From positions 127,501 through 191,500 of the forward strand of contig CALYLW010000133.1 in assembly GCA_944989445.1 (NCBI GenBank): a stretch of DNA of 64,000 bases, in the 5' to 3' direction. This document shows, piece by piece, positions 33,155-44,789 of the stretch. Source of the DNA: Ampullaceana balthica. Lineage: Eukaryota > Mollusca > Gastropoda > Lymnaeidae. Numbering within the stretch: the first letter of the stretch is position 1; each line of letters starts with the position of its first letter. Made by a program: the position numbers and the translations under genes. Below the pieces are notes generated by a model. It did no database searches. It was not told the DNA's origin and worked only from the letters and a program-made list of their open reading frames with translations.

Positions 33155-33545
33155 GCCCCGCGGCGTAACATACGCCGCAGACTTGCTCATGGAGAGTGCA
33201 AAGAAAGTGGAGAAAGAACGGACACAAACTACAGCACGAAGAAATCAAAACAATGCGAGTGAACGTCGGTTGCGGTGGGTGGGGATTTGGGGGGGGGGCA
33301 GAACTTCCAACTCATTGTTGGTTTCGAGAAATTTGCAGGCGAAATTCTGTACACCCCTAACTTCTATGAAGTCAGCTATAAAATGATAATCGGTTTAAAA
33401 CCGGAGTTACATAATCGATAATCAGTTTCAAAAGAAAACAACACGATATTAACAACCATAAATATGACTAACCCTCGCTATTGTCGGCCAATCACAATTT
33501 ATGTTTAAGGGATGGTAGTATTAAAATTAAATTGGAGGCGGGTAA
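33155..33545 (+). repeat. Second copy of the Cys-motif repeat, lacking its promoter
   Basis: After a palindrome (CCGCGGCGTAACATACGCCGC) and a SINE-tail-like stretch, a run of ten G is followed by 33300-33545, the reverse complement of about 22050-22310. It includes LLVSRNLQAKF, the end of the 22.2-kb reading frame. The start of the frame and the heat-shock array are absent. Confidence 0.7.
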
Positions 33546-33557
33546 CAACAACCTAAA

Positions 33558-33712
33558 AACCTATGACTAAAAACGTGAGGCGGGCGCTTATGAGGTTTTA
33601 CATATGCAGTTCACTCATTTTATCACTTATATAACTCTAATTTGCATTCTAAATTATAAATCTTTAATTTTTATACCAAACACCCGCCCCACGTTTTTAG
33701 TTATAAGTTTTA
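33558..33712. repeat. Foldback (inverted) repeat
   Basis: CTATGACTAAAAACGTGAGGCGGGC on the left pairs with ACCCGCCCCACGTTTTTAGTTATAAG on the right, about 22 of 25 positions. A related phrase (GGGTGGGCGCTTATGAGGTG) lies at 62868. Confidence 0.6.
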
Positions 33713-34039
33713 AATTATTTTCTTCTTTTTAGTCCACTTATAAAAACGTGTTTTTTAACAATCTTTTATTACCTCTATTTATTATCACGTTTTTTATTAC
33801 CTTGCTTTCGTTCCTTTGTGTCCGCAAAATGTCAAATTTTCCCACGTAATATTAAACTTTTCTGATGGTCCTAGAGATCTCAAGTTAAAACAAATAGATC
33901 TTGGATGAAAATGCATTAAATAAAATGTCAGATCGATTGAATGTACCGTAATTAAATTAATGCAGTTTTAGTTTATCTCTATATAGCTTAATAATAGAAA
34001 TACTATAAAAAAATTGAATATTATACGTGTTTCCCGGGT

Positions 34040-34215
34040 TAACCTCGGAATCGAAAAGTCCAGTTTAAACCGATGTAACAGGCCAGATTAAACCCCTGAC
34101 CAGAATATACCCGGGTATAATATGGCCTAGGCCAGAATATACCCCTGGGCTTAAACTGGCCTAGGCCAGAATATACCCTCTGAGGCCAGAATATATACCC
34201 TTTGACAACATGGGG
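34040..34215. repeat. Short tandem array of GGCCAGAATATACCC
   Basis: GGCCAGAATATACCC-like units occur about five times between 34080 and 34205, with variants containing CCTAGGCC palindromes. I do not recognise the family. Confidence 0.7.
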
Positions 34216-34814
34216 ATATATAGTAAAAAATTGATGAATGACTTTTTAGAAATTCACTCCATGTTTTAGCGCTGTCAGAGAAATTAAACTCGTTGCAAAA
34301 TTGTTTTAGTTTTAAAATAAAATAATAATTATTTAATATTTTATGATGCATATGAAAGGAGCATAACCTTTTATTGGAAAATAAAGATGTCATTGTCTCG
34401 TTTTTTAAATATGAAATCTTATATAATATTGACGATTCAAGATCAAAAGTTACAGTCTATACAAATATATATGGAATCAGCGTTTTTCATTTTTCATTTA
34501 ACATTTATTAATCAAGCAATACATTAATATTTAAAAATACTAATTTAAGATTGGTTATATTTTGTGCTTTTCAAACGCGTGCGAACATTGTGTATTTCTT
34601 ACACTTATTTTATCATTCCTTCTATACAGAAGGTTATTAGGTCCTACGCTTATCATTGCTTTATGTCTAGATGTCCAGTCTTCATTTTATTAGTGTTTTA
34701 AATGTTGATAGTGTTGGTTTTCCTTGTTTCCTCGGGCAACCCATTCAACAGTTTGGTTCAAGTAGTCATGTAGTTGTTATGTAATCAGAGGCGTCACTCG
34801 GGGGGTGCGGTGAG

Positions 34815-37800
34815 CATGGGCGTCGCTAGGAATTTTTCCAGGGGGGGGAAACAAAGTTTGTTAATTTAACTGACAGTGTCATACAGGGATGCAGGTTCAA
34901 TTTTCATTAAATTCAAGTTAAGTATAAAAGTAATTATTTATATTGACATTGCCAGATATTTTTTACTTGGAACGACACTTGCTAAAACAAATTTACTGAC
35001 TGAATATGTTTTTGAAAAAGTATAATTCGTCTATTTTAATGTTCTTAGAAAATAAATACATACTTTAAAGAAACTTTTATTTTTTATTTAGTTACTAGAT
35101 GTTTAATTCCTTTTTGTTTGTTTTTAAGTGTGAAAATTTCATTTTGCATCTTACTGTGACAACACGGCAAGTTGGGTTCTAGATAAACAAAATGGATGTA
35201 TCCTACTCCGATTATGTAGCTTCAAGGGCTGAAAAAATCCTTAGAAATTCATAAGACTTACAAATTACCTCTGTAATAGCTAAAATTCAACATATAATAA
35301 TGCATTTAATAAATTATAAACATAAGTTCTCACGAGAAAATTAAATTTTGCTGTGAAATAAAATACATGTAGAAAGTGTAAGATTACAAAAGAAGGATAT
35401 CGTAATTTTTTTTACAGGCTTAAAAAAAAAGTAGAGCAATCGCACGATTCCGAAATACCGTTATTAGAAGATTTCGGGGCGTCTGCAGCATCTGACTTAT
35501 CATTGCCATTGAGAAAAATAGTACAAGTTCAACAGCCAGACACAACTGAAGCAATTGTTTCTAATGTGATTGTCGCTGACAATTTTTCATTTTCTAAATT
35601 GGATATTGGAAGGTATGCCTTGACACACGACCTGTCAAATGAGTTGAAATTGCACCTGATTCGTGATTGCTGGACCCCTGATAAAAAGTATGATTATAGA
35701 GCTGACAGTGATGGAAGCAGAGTTTTTATATATGTATGTTACCGTTGTTTGTATACTCGCAAATGTTAAAATGTATCTTTTGCAATTATTGCGTGTTGAT
35801 TCCGCAAAAAATAATTCGAGGAGTTCAGGGGGCATGTGTCATCAAACCATGCACAAAATATAAAGATTTCAACTAAGATGCACGGAGCAAAATGCAAAGC
35901 ACATGGCACAAATGATCTCATGAAGATGCAAACAATTTTGTTGCATTATTGGAAGCAAAAGCAGTTTCTATAGATGAGCAGTTGAACTCATCATTTAGAA
36001 GACACATTCAAGAAAATCGCAACAAACTGGGTCCCATCATATCAACCATCCTATTTTGCGGGATACACGATTTAGCACTTCGTGGAAAATAATCAAATTC
36101 TGGTAATGTTTGTGATCTTTTAGAGTTTCGTGTTGAATCTGGAGATGAAGTTCTTTGTAATCATGTGTCAATTGGTTCTTGTAATGCTAAGTATATCTCA
36201 CCAACAAAACACTATAATCGAAATGTGTGGGTCTTTTTTGCGTGAAGACATTGTTCGTGACGCAAATAATTCAGTTGCATTTTCTATACTTGCCGACGAG
36301 ACAACTGCCATTTCAGGCATTGAGCAGATGTCACTTGGTGTTAGATTTGTCAAAGAACAAAATGGGAAAATGATGGTCACAGAAGAATTCATGGGATATA
36401 TTCCAATTGTCGATAGAACAGCTAAAGGTTTAGCCAACACCATCATTACAAATTCATTAGAATTTGGATTAGATATTACAAAGCTTGATTGTCAAGGATA
36501 CGTCCGATGCTCTACAATGACAGGTAAAGAAGGAGGAGTCCAAGCAATAATTCGAAAAAATACCCAAAAGCAGCATTTGTACATTGCAGTTCACACAAAA
36601 TAAATCTTGTCGTGAAGTATTTAAATAATGTGATCACTGTAAGAAACACAATAGGAACAATTAAGTCAATTATAGTGTTTTTCCGAGAAAGTAGTCAGCG
36701 AAGAAAACTAATTCCAAATGTCCATTTGCTAGGTGAAACTAGATGGACACATGAATGTAAAAGATTGCGGAATTTTGCTGAAAATGTGACATAAATTGTT
36801 ACACAACTGGAATATTTAGAATAATCTGGAAAAAGCAAGCAAGTTGCAAATCAGTTACTCTGTGCTGTAATAACTCCTACATTTGTTGTTTGTTTAGTTT
36901 TTAAAAAAAATATTCATTTAAGCTAGAAGCTTTGACCCAAAAATTGCAGTCAGTTTATTTAGATTTACTGGCAGTACAAACATACATTTAAGAATTGTTG
37001 ACTACATTAGCTGTCGATCGACAAAATTGTGATGAGAGGTATTAAGAAATGTTGAGAGTTACAAAAGGTGTTGCAGATGACATTGGTGTCGACATTTAAC
37101 CTCCTCGACAAGCTGGAAGACAAGTGAACAGGGAAAATCCAAAAGTTGATTTGCGTGAGGATTATTTTAGAATAACTGTTTTTATACGCTACCTTCATTC
37201 TATTATATCATCGCTGGAAACTCGTTTTTGTGTGGAAAATAAACCAGCATTTTCTCTTATAGTTTTGAATCCCTTTTTGATCACAAAACTAGAAAGACTC
37301 GCATTTAAGGATCAAGCAAGGGTTACTGCTGAATATTAAGCATTTGACAATTTTATCGAGGAGAGTGAAACCTGGTATGATATATGGAAACGTAAAACTA
37401 GTAAAGGGGAAAAACAGAAACAATGACTCTATGTGAGGTTTAAGATGAAACACATTTTTCCCCATGATTAAGATGGCTTTTTTGTTAGCATTGGCTCTTC
37501 CAGTAACAATATGCACAATCGAGAGATCATTTAGCACTGTAAGACGAGTAAAAACGTGGCTACGCTCAACAACTGGTGATGATCGTTTGTCTGGTCTTTG
37601 TATGATGAGTATCCACAGAAAAAGAATATCTCAAAACAAGGAAAAAATGATAGAAAATGTTATCAATCGATTTGGACAAATAACAAGACGTTTACAATTT
37701 TTGTTCCTGGATAAATAGTTTAAAATTACAATATGTTCGCTGTATCAAATCAGTGTAATTTATAATTGTATACTCTATTTTATTTGTTTAGTAACTTTTC

Positions 37801-38162
37801 GACACTGAAACCGTTATTTTAGAAATTACAATAATGTAATCAGTTATAATTGCAGTTATAATTATTTTATTGTTTGATATATGCACAATGTCTTCAATGT
37901 GATAAACTTTCAGGAAATTTAGTTCAGTTTTCTTGTAACAAACCATTATTTTTAAAAATTACAAAAATGTAATCAGGTATACTTGCAGATATAATTATTT
38001 TTGTATGTTTGAAATATGTACAATGTCTTCAATGTAATAACTTTCAGGAAATTTAGTACAGTTTTATTGTAACATTTAACAACTTTATGACATTTTAATG
38101 ATTTTTTTCTAAAATGTAGGGGGGGCAAATGCCCCCCTTGCCTCCCCTTGCCTAGGCCCATG
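34815..38162 (+). mobile_element. Inner hAT transposon (TTF/ZMYM-type transposase)
   Basis: It begins CATGGGCGTCGCTAGG and ends CCTTGCCTAGGCCCATG, with G-rich subterminal tracts on both sides. The flanks GCGGTGAG (34807-34814) and GCGGTGGG (38163-38170) match at 7 of 8 positions. It is 3348 bp, near full length for a hAT, but its gene is broken. Confidence 0.85.
35418..37718 (+). pseudogene. hAT transposase, decayed
   Basis: Pieces in order: LDIGRYA...LIRDCWTPDKKYDY (35600-35690, TTF-type N-terminal region); VALLEAKAVSIDEQL and LGPIISTILFCGIHDLALRG (35940-36090); SILADETTAISGIEQMSLGV (36280-36345, first catalytic-Asp region); LDCQGYVRC (about 36485); RWTHECKRL (about 36740); and the C-terminal dimerisation region LPVTICTIERSFSTVRRVKTWLRST (37497-37570). 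Frameshifts and stops separate them. It resembles ZMYM1/52-kDa-repressor-like hAT proteins. Confidence 0.85.
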
Positions 38163-38399
38163 GCGGTGGGGGTGGGCCACCCCATGTGACACTATCACAA
38201 GAGGTGACACAAAAATTTAAAATTCGTTGGAAAAATTCTATGTGTTCCGGTTATTTGGCAATGGAAGACTCGGAGGTGTTTTATGGGGTAAGTCGTGAGG
38301 GGGTGACACCATGAGCTACTGCCCCGGAAGACACCAACCATAGTGACGCCTCTGTATGTAATTCCAGTGTTCATGTGTTGAATTACTTTATCTCTGAAG

Positions 38400-39030
38400 A
38401 GGATGTGGTTGTGATGTGGTTGTGATGTGGTTGTGATGTGGTTGTGATGTGGTTGTGATGTGGTTGTGATGTGGTTGTGATGTGGTTGTAATGTGGTTGT
38501 GATGTGGTTGTGATGTGGTTGTGATGTGGTTGTGATGTGGTTGTGATGTGGTAGTGATGTGGTTGTGATGTGGTTGTGATGTGGTTGTGATGTGGTTGTG
38601 ATGTGGTTGTGATGTGGTTGTGATGTGGTTGTGATGTGGTTGTGATGTGGTTGTGATGTGGTTGTGATGTGGTTGTGATGTGGTTGTGATGTGGTTGTGA
38701 TGTGGTTGTGATGTGGTTGTGATGTGGTTGTGATGTGGTTGTGATGTGGTTGTGATGTGGTTGTGATGTGGTTGTGATGTGGTTGTGATGTCGTTGTGAT
38801 GTGGTTGTGATGTGGTTGTGATGTGGTTGTGATGTGGTTGTGATGTGGTTGTGATGTGGTTGTGATGTGGTTGTGATGTGGTTGTGATGTGGTTGTGATG
38901 TGGTTGTGATGTGGTTGTGATGTGGTTGTGATGAGGTTGCGATGTGATTGTGATGTGGTTGTGATGTGGTTGTGATGTGGTTGTGATGTGGTTGTGATGT
39001 GGTTGTGATGTGGTTGTGATGTGGTTGTCC
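38400..39030 (+). repeat. 11-bp minisatellite, about 57 copies
   Basis: ATGTGGTTGTG repeats with very few changes (for example near 38488, 38551, 38790, 38933-38946). Because 11 is not a multiple of 3, each strand shows a 33-bp, 11-residue protein period; the long minus reading frame of HITTTSQPHHN is an artefact. Confidence 0.97.
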
Positions 39031-39235
39031 TCTGCTCCTGTCAGATTGTAGCTTATGGCCCTGAAGAAACCACCCAATTTTTTTTCTTTTAATGTTTCTT
39101 CACCTGTGCTTTCTTGTTCCTTTTGATATAGGCTCCCATTGACAGTACCTTTAACAGAATCATCAGGACACTGATTGGGTGAAGAACCATGTTTATTCCT
39201 GTAAACGTTTAGGTTACTGACATATTAGGCATTTC

Positions 39236-39345
39236 TCAATGTAGGAAGTTCTTGGGGGTGCGACAATGGCTAATTCTTTTCACGCGCCCTAGCCATCTTA
39301 GGCGTCTTTCATTTAGGATTATATAAACTACGGAATCATTCGTTA
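39236..39345 (-). pseudogene. LINE C-terminal fragment
   Basis: ILNERRLRWLGRVKRISHCR then TPKNFLH is the end of the same LINE family as 9.86 and 41.2 kb. It is fused in the same reading direction to gypsy integrase debris. Confidence 0.6.
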
Positions 39346-39349
39346 TTTC

Positions 39350-39995
39350 TTGGTTGCTGGTATTTCTGCGAGCTATGTTGCACTCTTGATGCGACTGGGC
39401 TGGGTGAATATTGGTACTCACTGTTAGATTCAACATTTTTTGAATGGCTGTATGTGTGTCAAGCACATCGGCTTTCACATTGTCGAAATAAGTTAATGGT
39501 AAAACTGATCCATCTTCCGCTGAACTGAGATCCGTAGGTAGCTTGGCTTTTCGTCAATACATAATTTCAAAAGGAGTGCAACTGGTTGAGGCATGTCACA
39601 TGTGATATGCACTTTTATATTGTTTAGTGGTGGTGCCTTCTTGCTGGTTTTTGTCTTTGGGGCAAAACATTTTGTTAGGCTTTGAGAGATTGGTGAACGT
39701 CAAGCTTCATTCTCTTCCAATAACAACGTTCATAGATTGTGGCTGCCTTATATCTGCCAAAATGGCCATCGACATTTAGGTGGACATGAAACGTCTTCAA
39801 GATATTTGGCTGGTGACTTTTATTGAGAACTTCCTTTTCACCATGGTAAAGAATCAATCTCTTTTTATGCTTGAAAAGGCGTTTCAGTTTGTCTAAATTG
39901 TGACTTGGAATTTGACCGTTACTCTGAAGGTTAGTCATGAATCCACTGGGGGCACTTAACTTTCGTTGTACAGTAGAATTGTAAAAGCTGATCAT
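39350..39995 (-). pseudogene. Gypsy integrase remnant
   Basis: Towards the right, HLNVDGHFGRYKAATIYERC then YWKRMKLDV matches the integrase zinc-binding HHCC region. Leftward, a later segment (SAEDGSVLPLTYFDNVKADV) fits the end of the integrase core or tail in gypsy pol. The catalytic core between is missing. No LTRs were tied to it. Confidence 0.6.
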
Positions 39996-40174
39996 ACAGT
40001 TGGTCTTCCATGGTTGAAAAAGTTTGCGTTCTTGTCGTTTTGGAGTTTATTTTATAGTGGCAAAAAATGTGTTTGTAAAGTTGTGACATCCGATTCGTCG
40101 ACTCTGTAAAGATTGGCCTAATCCAACAAGGTTGCCACCATTCGCAACTTTATGCCTTTCACAAGAAATACGGC

Positions 40175-40250
40175 TCGTTTAGAACCAAATATCTTATCTT
40201 ATCTATACAGACGCTCCTTCTATGCAGAAGATAATTGCGTCCACAGACCA
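40175..40250 (-). pseudogene. CR1-type LINE 3' tail
   Basis: On the minus strand GGACGCAATTATCTTCTGCA then TAGAAGGAGCGTCTGTATAG ATAAGATAAGATA is the 3' terminus shared with 49.6 and 60.15 kb. Confidence 0.8.
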
Positions 40251-40329
40251 AGACAGATGATATGTTGGCAAGTGATGCAGCGTTCACAGGCCACGGCTTT
40301 GTGGGTTCCATGCATTACGCAGCCGCCTA

Positions 40330-40960
40330 ACTAGTGTTAGGTACCTATTCGGAGCTGGGTGACTCAGGGACGCCCTATTGCACGTTCTCTAAATACACAT
40401 AGTAGAAGGCTAATAAAACAAATTATTTTTAAAAAATGCTTCATATGTTTCAAACAAAACACATTCAACGAATCATTATTCATAATGCGTTAAATAACAA
40501 ATACAAAGAAAATGTCAATCAAGTAGTTAGTAGAGTTAAGTTTAAGAACCAAAAGATTAGAACTATAAATAAATTAGCAAACCACGAAAAATGGAAGACA
40601 TTGACTTAAGCCATATTTTGTATAGATAATAAAGACAAATAGACACACTATTGAATGATACATGTAAATAAACCACGCAAAATTATCCAAGTGAGTATTC
40701 CTTAAAGACAACATGTATTCCACGGCAGCAGCATACCAAGTAATCATGTTAAAATTGAAAATAAATCAAAGGATATATTTTTTTTTCTCTTTTTAAAAAA
40801 AGTTAGAATTTTTTTATTACATTGCACTGAGTAGAGATAAACAATTGTAAAACAATGTGCTAAGCTTTCAACAAACAGATACGTTGGTCAATGTACTAAT
40901 GTACTTTTTATAAACACTCTACTATTAGCGCACTTTGAAAAAAAAATAATGAAAATAAAT
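40330..40960. other. AT-rich, no gene
   Basis: No reading frame, repeat boundary or RNA gene was supported in this interval. Confidence 0.5.
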
Positions 40961-40974
40961 TAGATACGCACCGC

Positions 40975-41065
40975 GGCGTTACATACGCCGCAGACTTGCT
41001 CATGGATAGTGCAAAGAAAGGGGGAGGGAAAAGAACGGAAACAAACTACACCACGAAAAAATCCA
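40975..41065 (-). repeat. Palindrome plus SINE-like tail
   Basis: ACCGCGGCGTTACATACGCC, then GCAGACTTGCTCATGG and AGTGCAAAGAAAGG is nearly identical to 33158-33230. Confidence 0.7.
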
Positions 41066-41164
41066 AACAGCTCAAGTAACGTATGTGGGGAAAAGATGTT
41101 GGTCTCGAGGCTTTCTTTTTTTAATTATTTTTTTAATTATTTTTTTTCTTTTAATATTTTTTTT

Positions 41165-44100
41165 AAATTATCGACATCCTTCCGTCTCGCGAGACGATGG
41201 TGCATCACTGTTGAGTTGGGTTGCATTTCCTCGAGTGGCTGTGCAGTCCTATCCTTGAGTGACAGTCTTTACCACAGCTTTAAAACACGAGTTATGTGTT
41301 TCCAAATGCTTTGGCCTTTCTCCTAGCTCTTCTTTCTGTAGCCTCCTCCATCATTCGCTCCTCGGCTACTATGACGCCCTCTTTGACAACTGTGCGCCAC
41401 GTAGATCGGTCTTCTGCCTTACACTCGTGCATATTCTGGATTCTTTCATGTCCCTTTGCAGACATCTTTAAATCGCTGACGTGGGCGACCTGTTTTCCTC
41501 TTTCCCGATTCCAGTTCAAAATAAAGAAGGTCCTTGGGGATGCGGCAGGTGCTCATTCTTTTAACATGTTCGAGCCATCTCAGGCGTCTTTCACTAAGGA
41601 TTGAGAACATGCTTTGGGTATTGGCACGCATTAGGACCTCATTATTAGGCACCTTGTCTTGCCATTTAATGCCTAGGATGCGTCGCAGGCATCTCAAGTG
41701 GAAGCTATTAATATTGCACTCTGGGGATGTATACGTGGTCCATGTCTCGCTCCCTTATAGCAGTATACTAATGACGCAGGCTCTATAGACACACACTTTT
41801 TTTTTCTCTGATAACTTGGTGTTTTTACCGACCCTTTTGCTTAATTTAGCCATTGTAGCAGATGCCTTGCCAATTCTACTGTTTATTTTCTCTTCAATTG
41901 ACAATGTATTGGAGACCTAGGAACCCAAGTTGGTGAAGCTGTCCACAACCTCCAAGTTGTCATTGTCGATATTGATGGTAGGAGGAGGTTGTGTGTCTTG
42001 GGCCATGATGTTTGTCTATTTCAAGCTGATTTGCATACTGAATTTTTTGCAGGCATTGGAGAAACTTGACACGAGTTGTTGCAAACCAGTTTCTATGTGT
42101 GCTGTTAATTCAGCATCATCCGTAAAGAGTAGCTCACGAATTAGGATATCTGTCGTTTTGGTCTTGGCTCGGAGGCGGGCAGTGTTGAAATGTCCTACAT
42201 CAGCTCTGGTGTGTAACCAGATTCCATCACTGCTATCCTTGAATGCGTATCGAAGCAGTAAAGAGAAGAATATTGCGAACAGTGTTAGTGCAAGTACACA
42301 ACCTTGTTTAACTCCGCTGCTGACTGGAAAGGTTTCTGACGTAACTCCATCAAACTGCACTGTTCCCAGCATTTTTTCATGTAACTGTCTGATGATGGTG
42401 AGTAGGTGTGGGGGACAGCCGATTTTTACCAGAATTTGGAATAGCCCGTTGTGACTGACGAAATCAAAGGCTTTCGTAAGGTCAACAAATGCAATGTATA
42501 GTGGCGTCTGTTGCTCATTGCATTTATTCTGGAGCTGCCGTATGGAGAACACAATGTCTATGGTAACCGACCAGCCCGGTGACCGCACTGAGATTCTGGA
42601 TAGACACGGGATGCTAGACTCTGTAAACGTGTTAGTATTACATGGGCGAAGGCATTTCCTATAATACTAAGGAATGAGATGCCGTGATAGTTATTGCAGT
42701 CACTTCTATCACCATTGTTTTTATATAGTGTCACTATATTGGCATCCTTTAGGTCTTGGGGGATATATTCCTGTTCCCAGCAAAGGCACAGAAGCTCGTA
42801 CAATGGCTGGAGTAAATCTGTCTTTCCACTCTTTAGAGCTTCTGGTGGTATGCCGTCATTCCCAGAGGCTTTGCCACAAGCTAGGCTGTCAATTGCTTTG
42901 CTCAGCTCTTCCTGTTTGGAGATGACATGAAGTTCTTCCATGAGTGGCATATCGGGGATGTCATCTATTGCGGTGATGGAGACTGTGGTAACTGTTGAGT
43001 ACAGTTCCAGATAATGCTCAAACCACCGTTTTAGCTGTCCTGACTGGTCATGGATAATTTCTCCACTTTTGGACTTTAGGGGGTAACTTTGGACGTCAAA
43101 GGGCCAGTTGCTCTTTTGATATTTTCGTACATGGCTTTGGTATTGCCCATGTCTGCAGCTGATTGTATGCTGGAGCAGAGGTTAAGTCAGTAGGTATTGG
43201 CACATTGACGGGCAACTTTTTGGGCATGCGACTTTGCTGTTTTTAAGGCTGTCGGGTGTGGGCTTTTCCTTGTAGGCAAATGGAGGTTTCCTTTTGGCTT
43301 CAGTGACGGATTTCGTCTCGTCCCAATATTCATTAAACCAGTCCGTATTTTTAAATTCTTTATATTAACTCGGGGTGTCTGGTTGATTGAACTCTTGACT
43401 GGTTGTCGCCAAAATGTTGGACCATTTTTTAACCCACTTCCTCGTAAGATAGCGATTTGAAATTTTGCAGGTAGACTCGCCATAAAAACCATGTATTAAA
43501 ATTTCAAATAGATCGCATATACTGTAATTAAACTATTTAATTTTTAGATTTTTAAAATTTATCTCCATGTATCATGTTAAATTTTTGAGATACAGTGTCG
43601 CGGTGCGTATTATATTGAACGACCGTTCTGTCACGCAATAATGTGCGTATTTTATTGACAACACTTTTTATAAACATATTCCTGATTGGTTCGCATTATA
43701 TTAAACATGTTTTACAACACAACTGCAATTTTAAATTTTTGGATGGTTTTGCGCTGCGTATTATAATGAACATTCTATTAGTTATGTCTCGTACATAAAG
43801 GATTTATAGTCAAAAACTTGTTTTTTACGGGGTATTTTTTATTGTGAGATTTATGGCCAAAGGCATGTATTGCTGATGTATAGATTTTGTCTCTGAGATA
43901 CTTCCATTTGGAGTCAATGGTGTCGCATGGGGACGTCTTTGAGAGTCCTTCCTTCACTTTGTCAGTGAACAGCTGCGTTTTCACAGGGTCTTTCATGCGT
44001 CGACATCCCTTTTTCATGGTATGGTACGAGTTTCTCATCATAATTCGTACCTTGCTGGCCACAAGGGAGTGCTCCGTGTCGCAGTCGGCGCTGTGATAGC

Positions 44101-44467
44101 TGCGGGTGAGTAGGACGCTAGCCAGTTGTTTACGCTTGGTGATGATGCGATTCCGCTGATGCCATTGGCGTGATCGAGGGTGTCTCCACGATACTTGGTG
44201 TATATCCTTGCATTTGAAGAAAGTGTTGTTCACACACAAGCCTCGTGATCAGCACATTTCCAGAAGCCTCTATCCATTCTCATTTATCTTTCCTCTTCCA
44301 AATAGTCCTAGGCATGTGGGCCAGGCTTCGTGGTCGCGCCCCACTCTAGCTTTGAAATCTCCTAAGAGATAGATTGCCTCATCTTTGTTGATGCTGGCTA
44401 TTGCCTGGTCTAAAGCTCCATATAACTGGTCATTCACGTCCGTGGGGAATATGTCTTCAGGCATCAC
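41165..44467 (-). pseudogene. APE-type LINE ORF2, decayed
   Basis: On the minus strand it encodes: endonuclease part LYGALDQAIASI, LLGDFKARVG (44270-44430); a linker; then RT with LSKAIDSLACGKASGNDGIP, FVDLTKAFDFVSHNG, SSGVKQGCVLALTLFA, LLFTDDAELTAH and a C-terminal RRLRWLEHVKRM, GKRKTGRPRQRF. The catalytic FADD has become FTDD, and frameshifts and stops occur throughout. A 480-bp repeat is inserted at 43362-43845. The 3' end is shared with the 9.86-kb copy. This is the LINE group often mislabelled craniofacial development protein 2-like. Confidence 0.8.
43362..43845 (+). repeat. Dispersed repeat inserted in the LINE
   Basis: From TTTATATTAACTCGGGGTGTC onward it matches 62190-62590 in order: CTCGTAAG.TAGCGAT, TTTTGCAGG.AGACTC, TTTATCTCCATGTATCATG and CAGTGTCGCGGTGCG are among the shared phrases. 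It ends with TTATAGTCAAAAACTTG, another common terminal phrase (compare 56295 and 63160). LINE coding resumes on both sides. Confidence 0.75.
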
Positions 44468-44730
44468 TGATGACCTTCAGTCAATAAACGACACACAAAA
44501 TACAGGAAAAATCGATAGAGAGCTCAAGAGGCTAAATATTGATATAGCATGCATTCAGGAGACCAGGCTCCCAGAGATCACTAAAAGATGCAAATTACTA
44601 CTTCTTCTGGCATTACAGACCTACAGATAAACCATGACAGCATGGTGTATGTTTCGCGGTTAAGAACACCATTCTACCATCCATGGCAGACCATGACGGA
44701 TAGCACCTATTTGACTGGGGCCTGCCCAGT
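44468..44730 (+). pseudogene. Inverted LINE endonuclease N-terminus
   Basis: The plus strand reads IDRELKRLNIDIACIQETRL and, after frame shifts, HGVCFAVKNTILPSMADHD: the first third of the same LINE endonuclease, in the orientation opposite to the rest (41165-44467). It directly abuts the remaining endonuclease at 44467. Confidence 0.7.
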
Positions 44731-44789
44731 TTGAGGTGGGCGGTAGCCGCTCTATCCATCGTAAGCGGCCGCTGGCGCCTAGCTCTAGG

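Larger units (their letters stand above)
34786..38354. mobile_element. Outer hAT MITE (213 bp without its insert)
   Basis: Inverted ends CAGAGGCGTCACT and AGTGACGCCTCTG, with a perfect 8-bp duplication TATGTAAT (34778-34785, 38355-38362). Removing the inner element leaves a ~213-bp non-coding hAT-type MITE. Confidence 0.9.
34605..38399 (-). mobile_element. LINE 3' relic split by the hAT nest
   Basis: On the minus strand 34605-34777 has GGGTTGCCCGAGGAAACAAG, then AAAACCAACACTATCAACAT and CCTTCTGTATAGAAGG, the 3' end of a CR1-family LINE. The flank to the right of the hAT nest (38363-38399) continues the same strand. The insertion at TATGTAAT separates the two halves. Confidence 0.7.

Noticed and set aside
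38400..39030. CRISPR-like array
   Set aside because: There are no spacers: the 11-bp unit is directly repeated, and the DNA is eukaryotic.
38388..39077. 229-residue His/Thr-rich protein of 11-residue repeats
   Set aside because: Produced by the 11-bp minisatellite; all three frames show the same periodic peptide type.
43187..43492. 101-residue minus-strand protein
   Set aside because: It is a chimera of LINE coding sequence and the inserted dispersed repeat, read through the junction at 43362.
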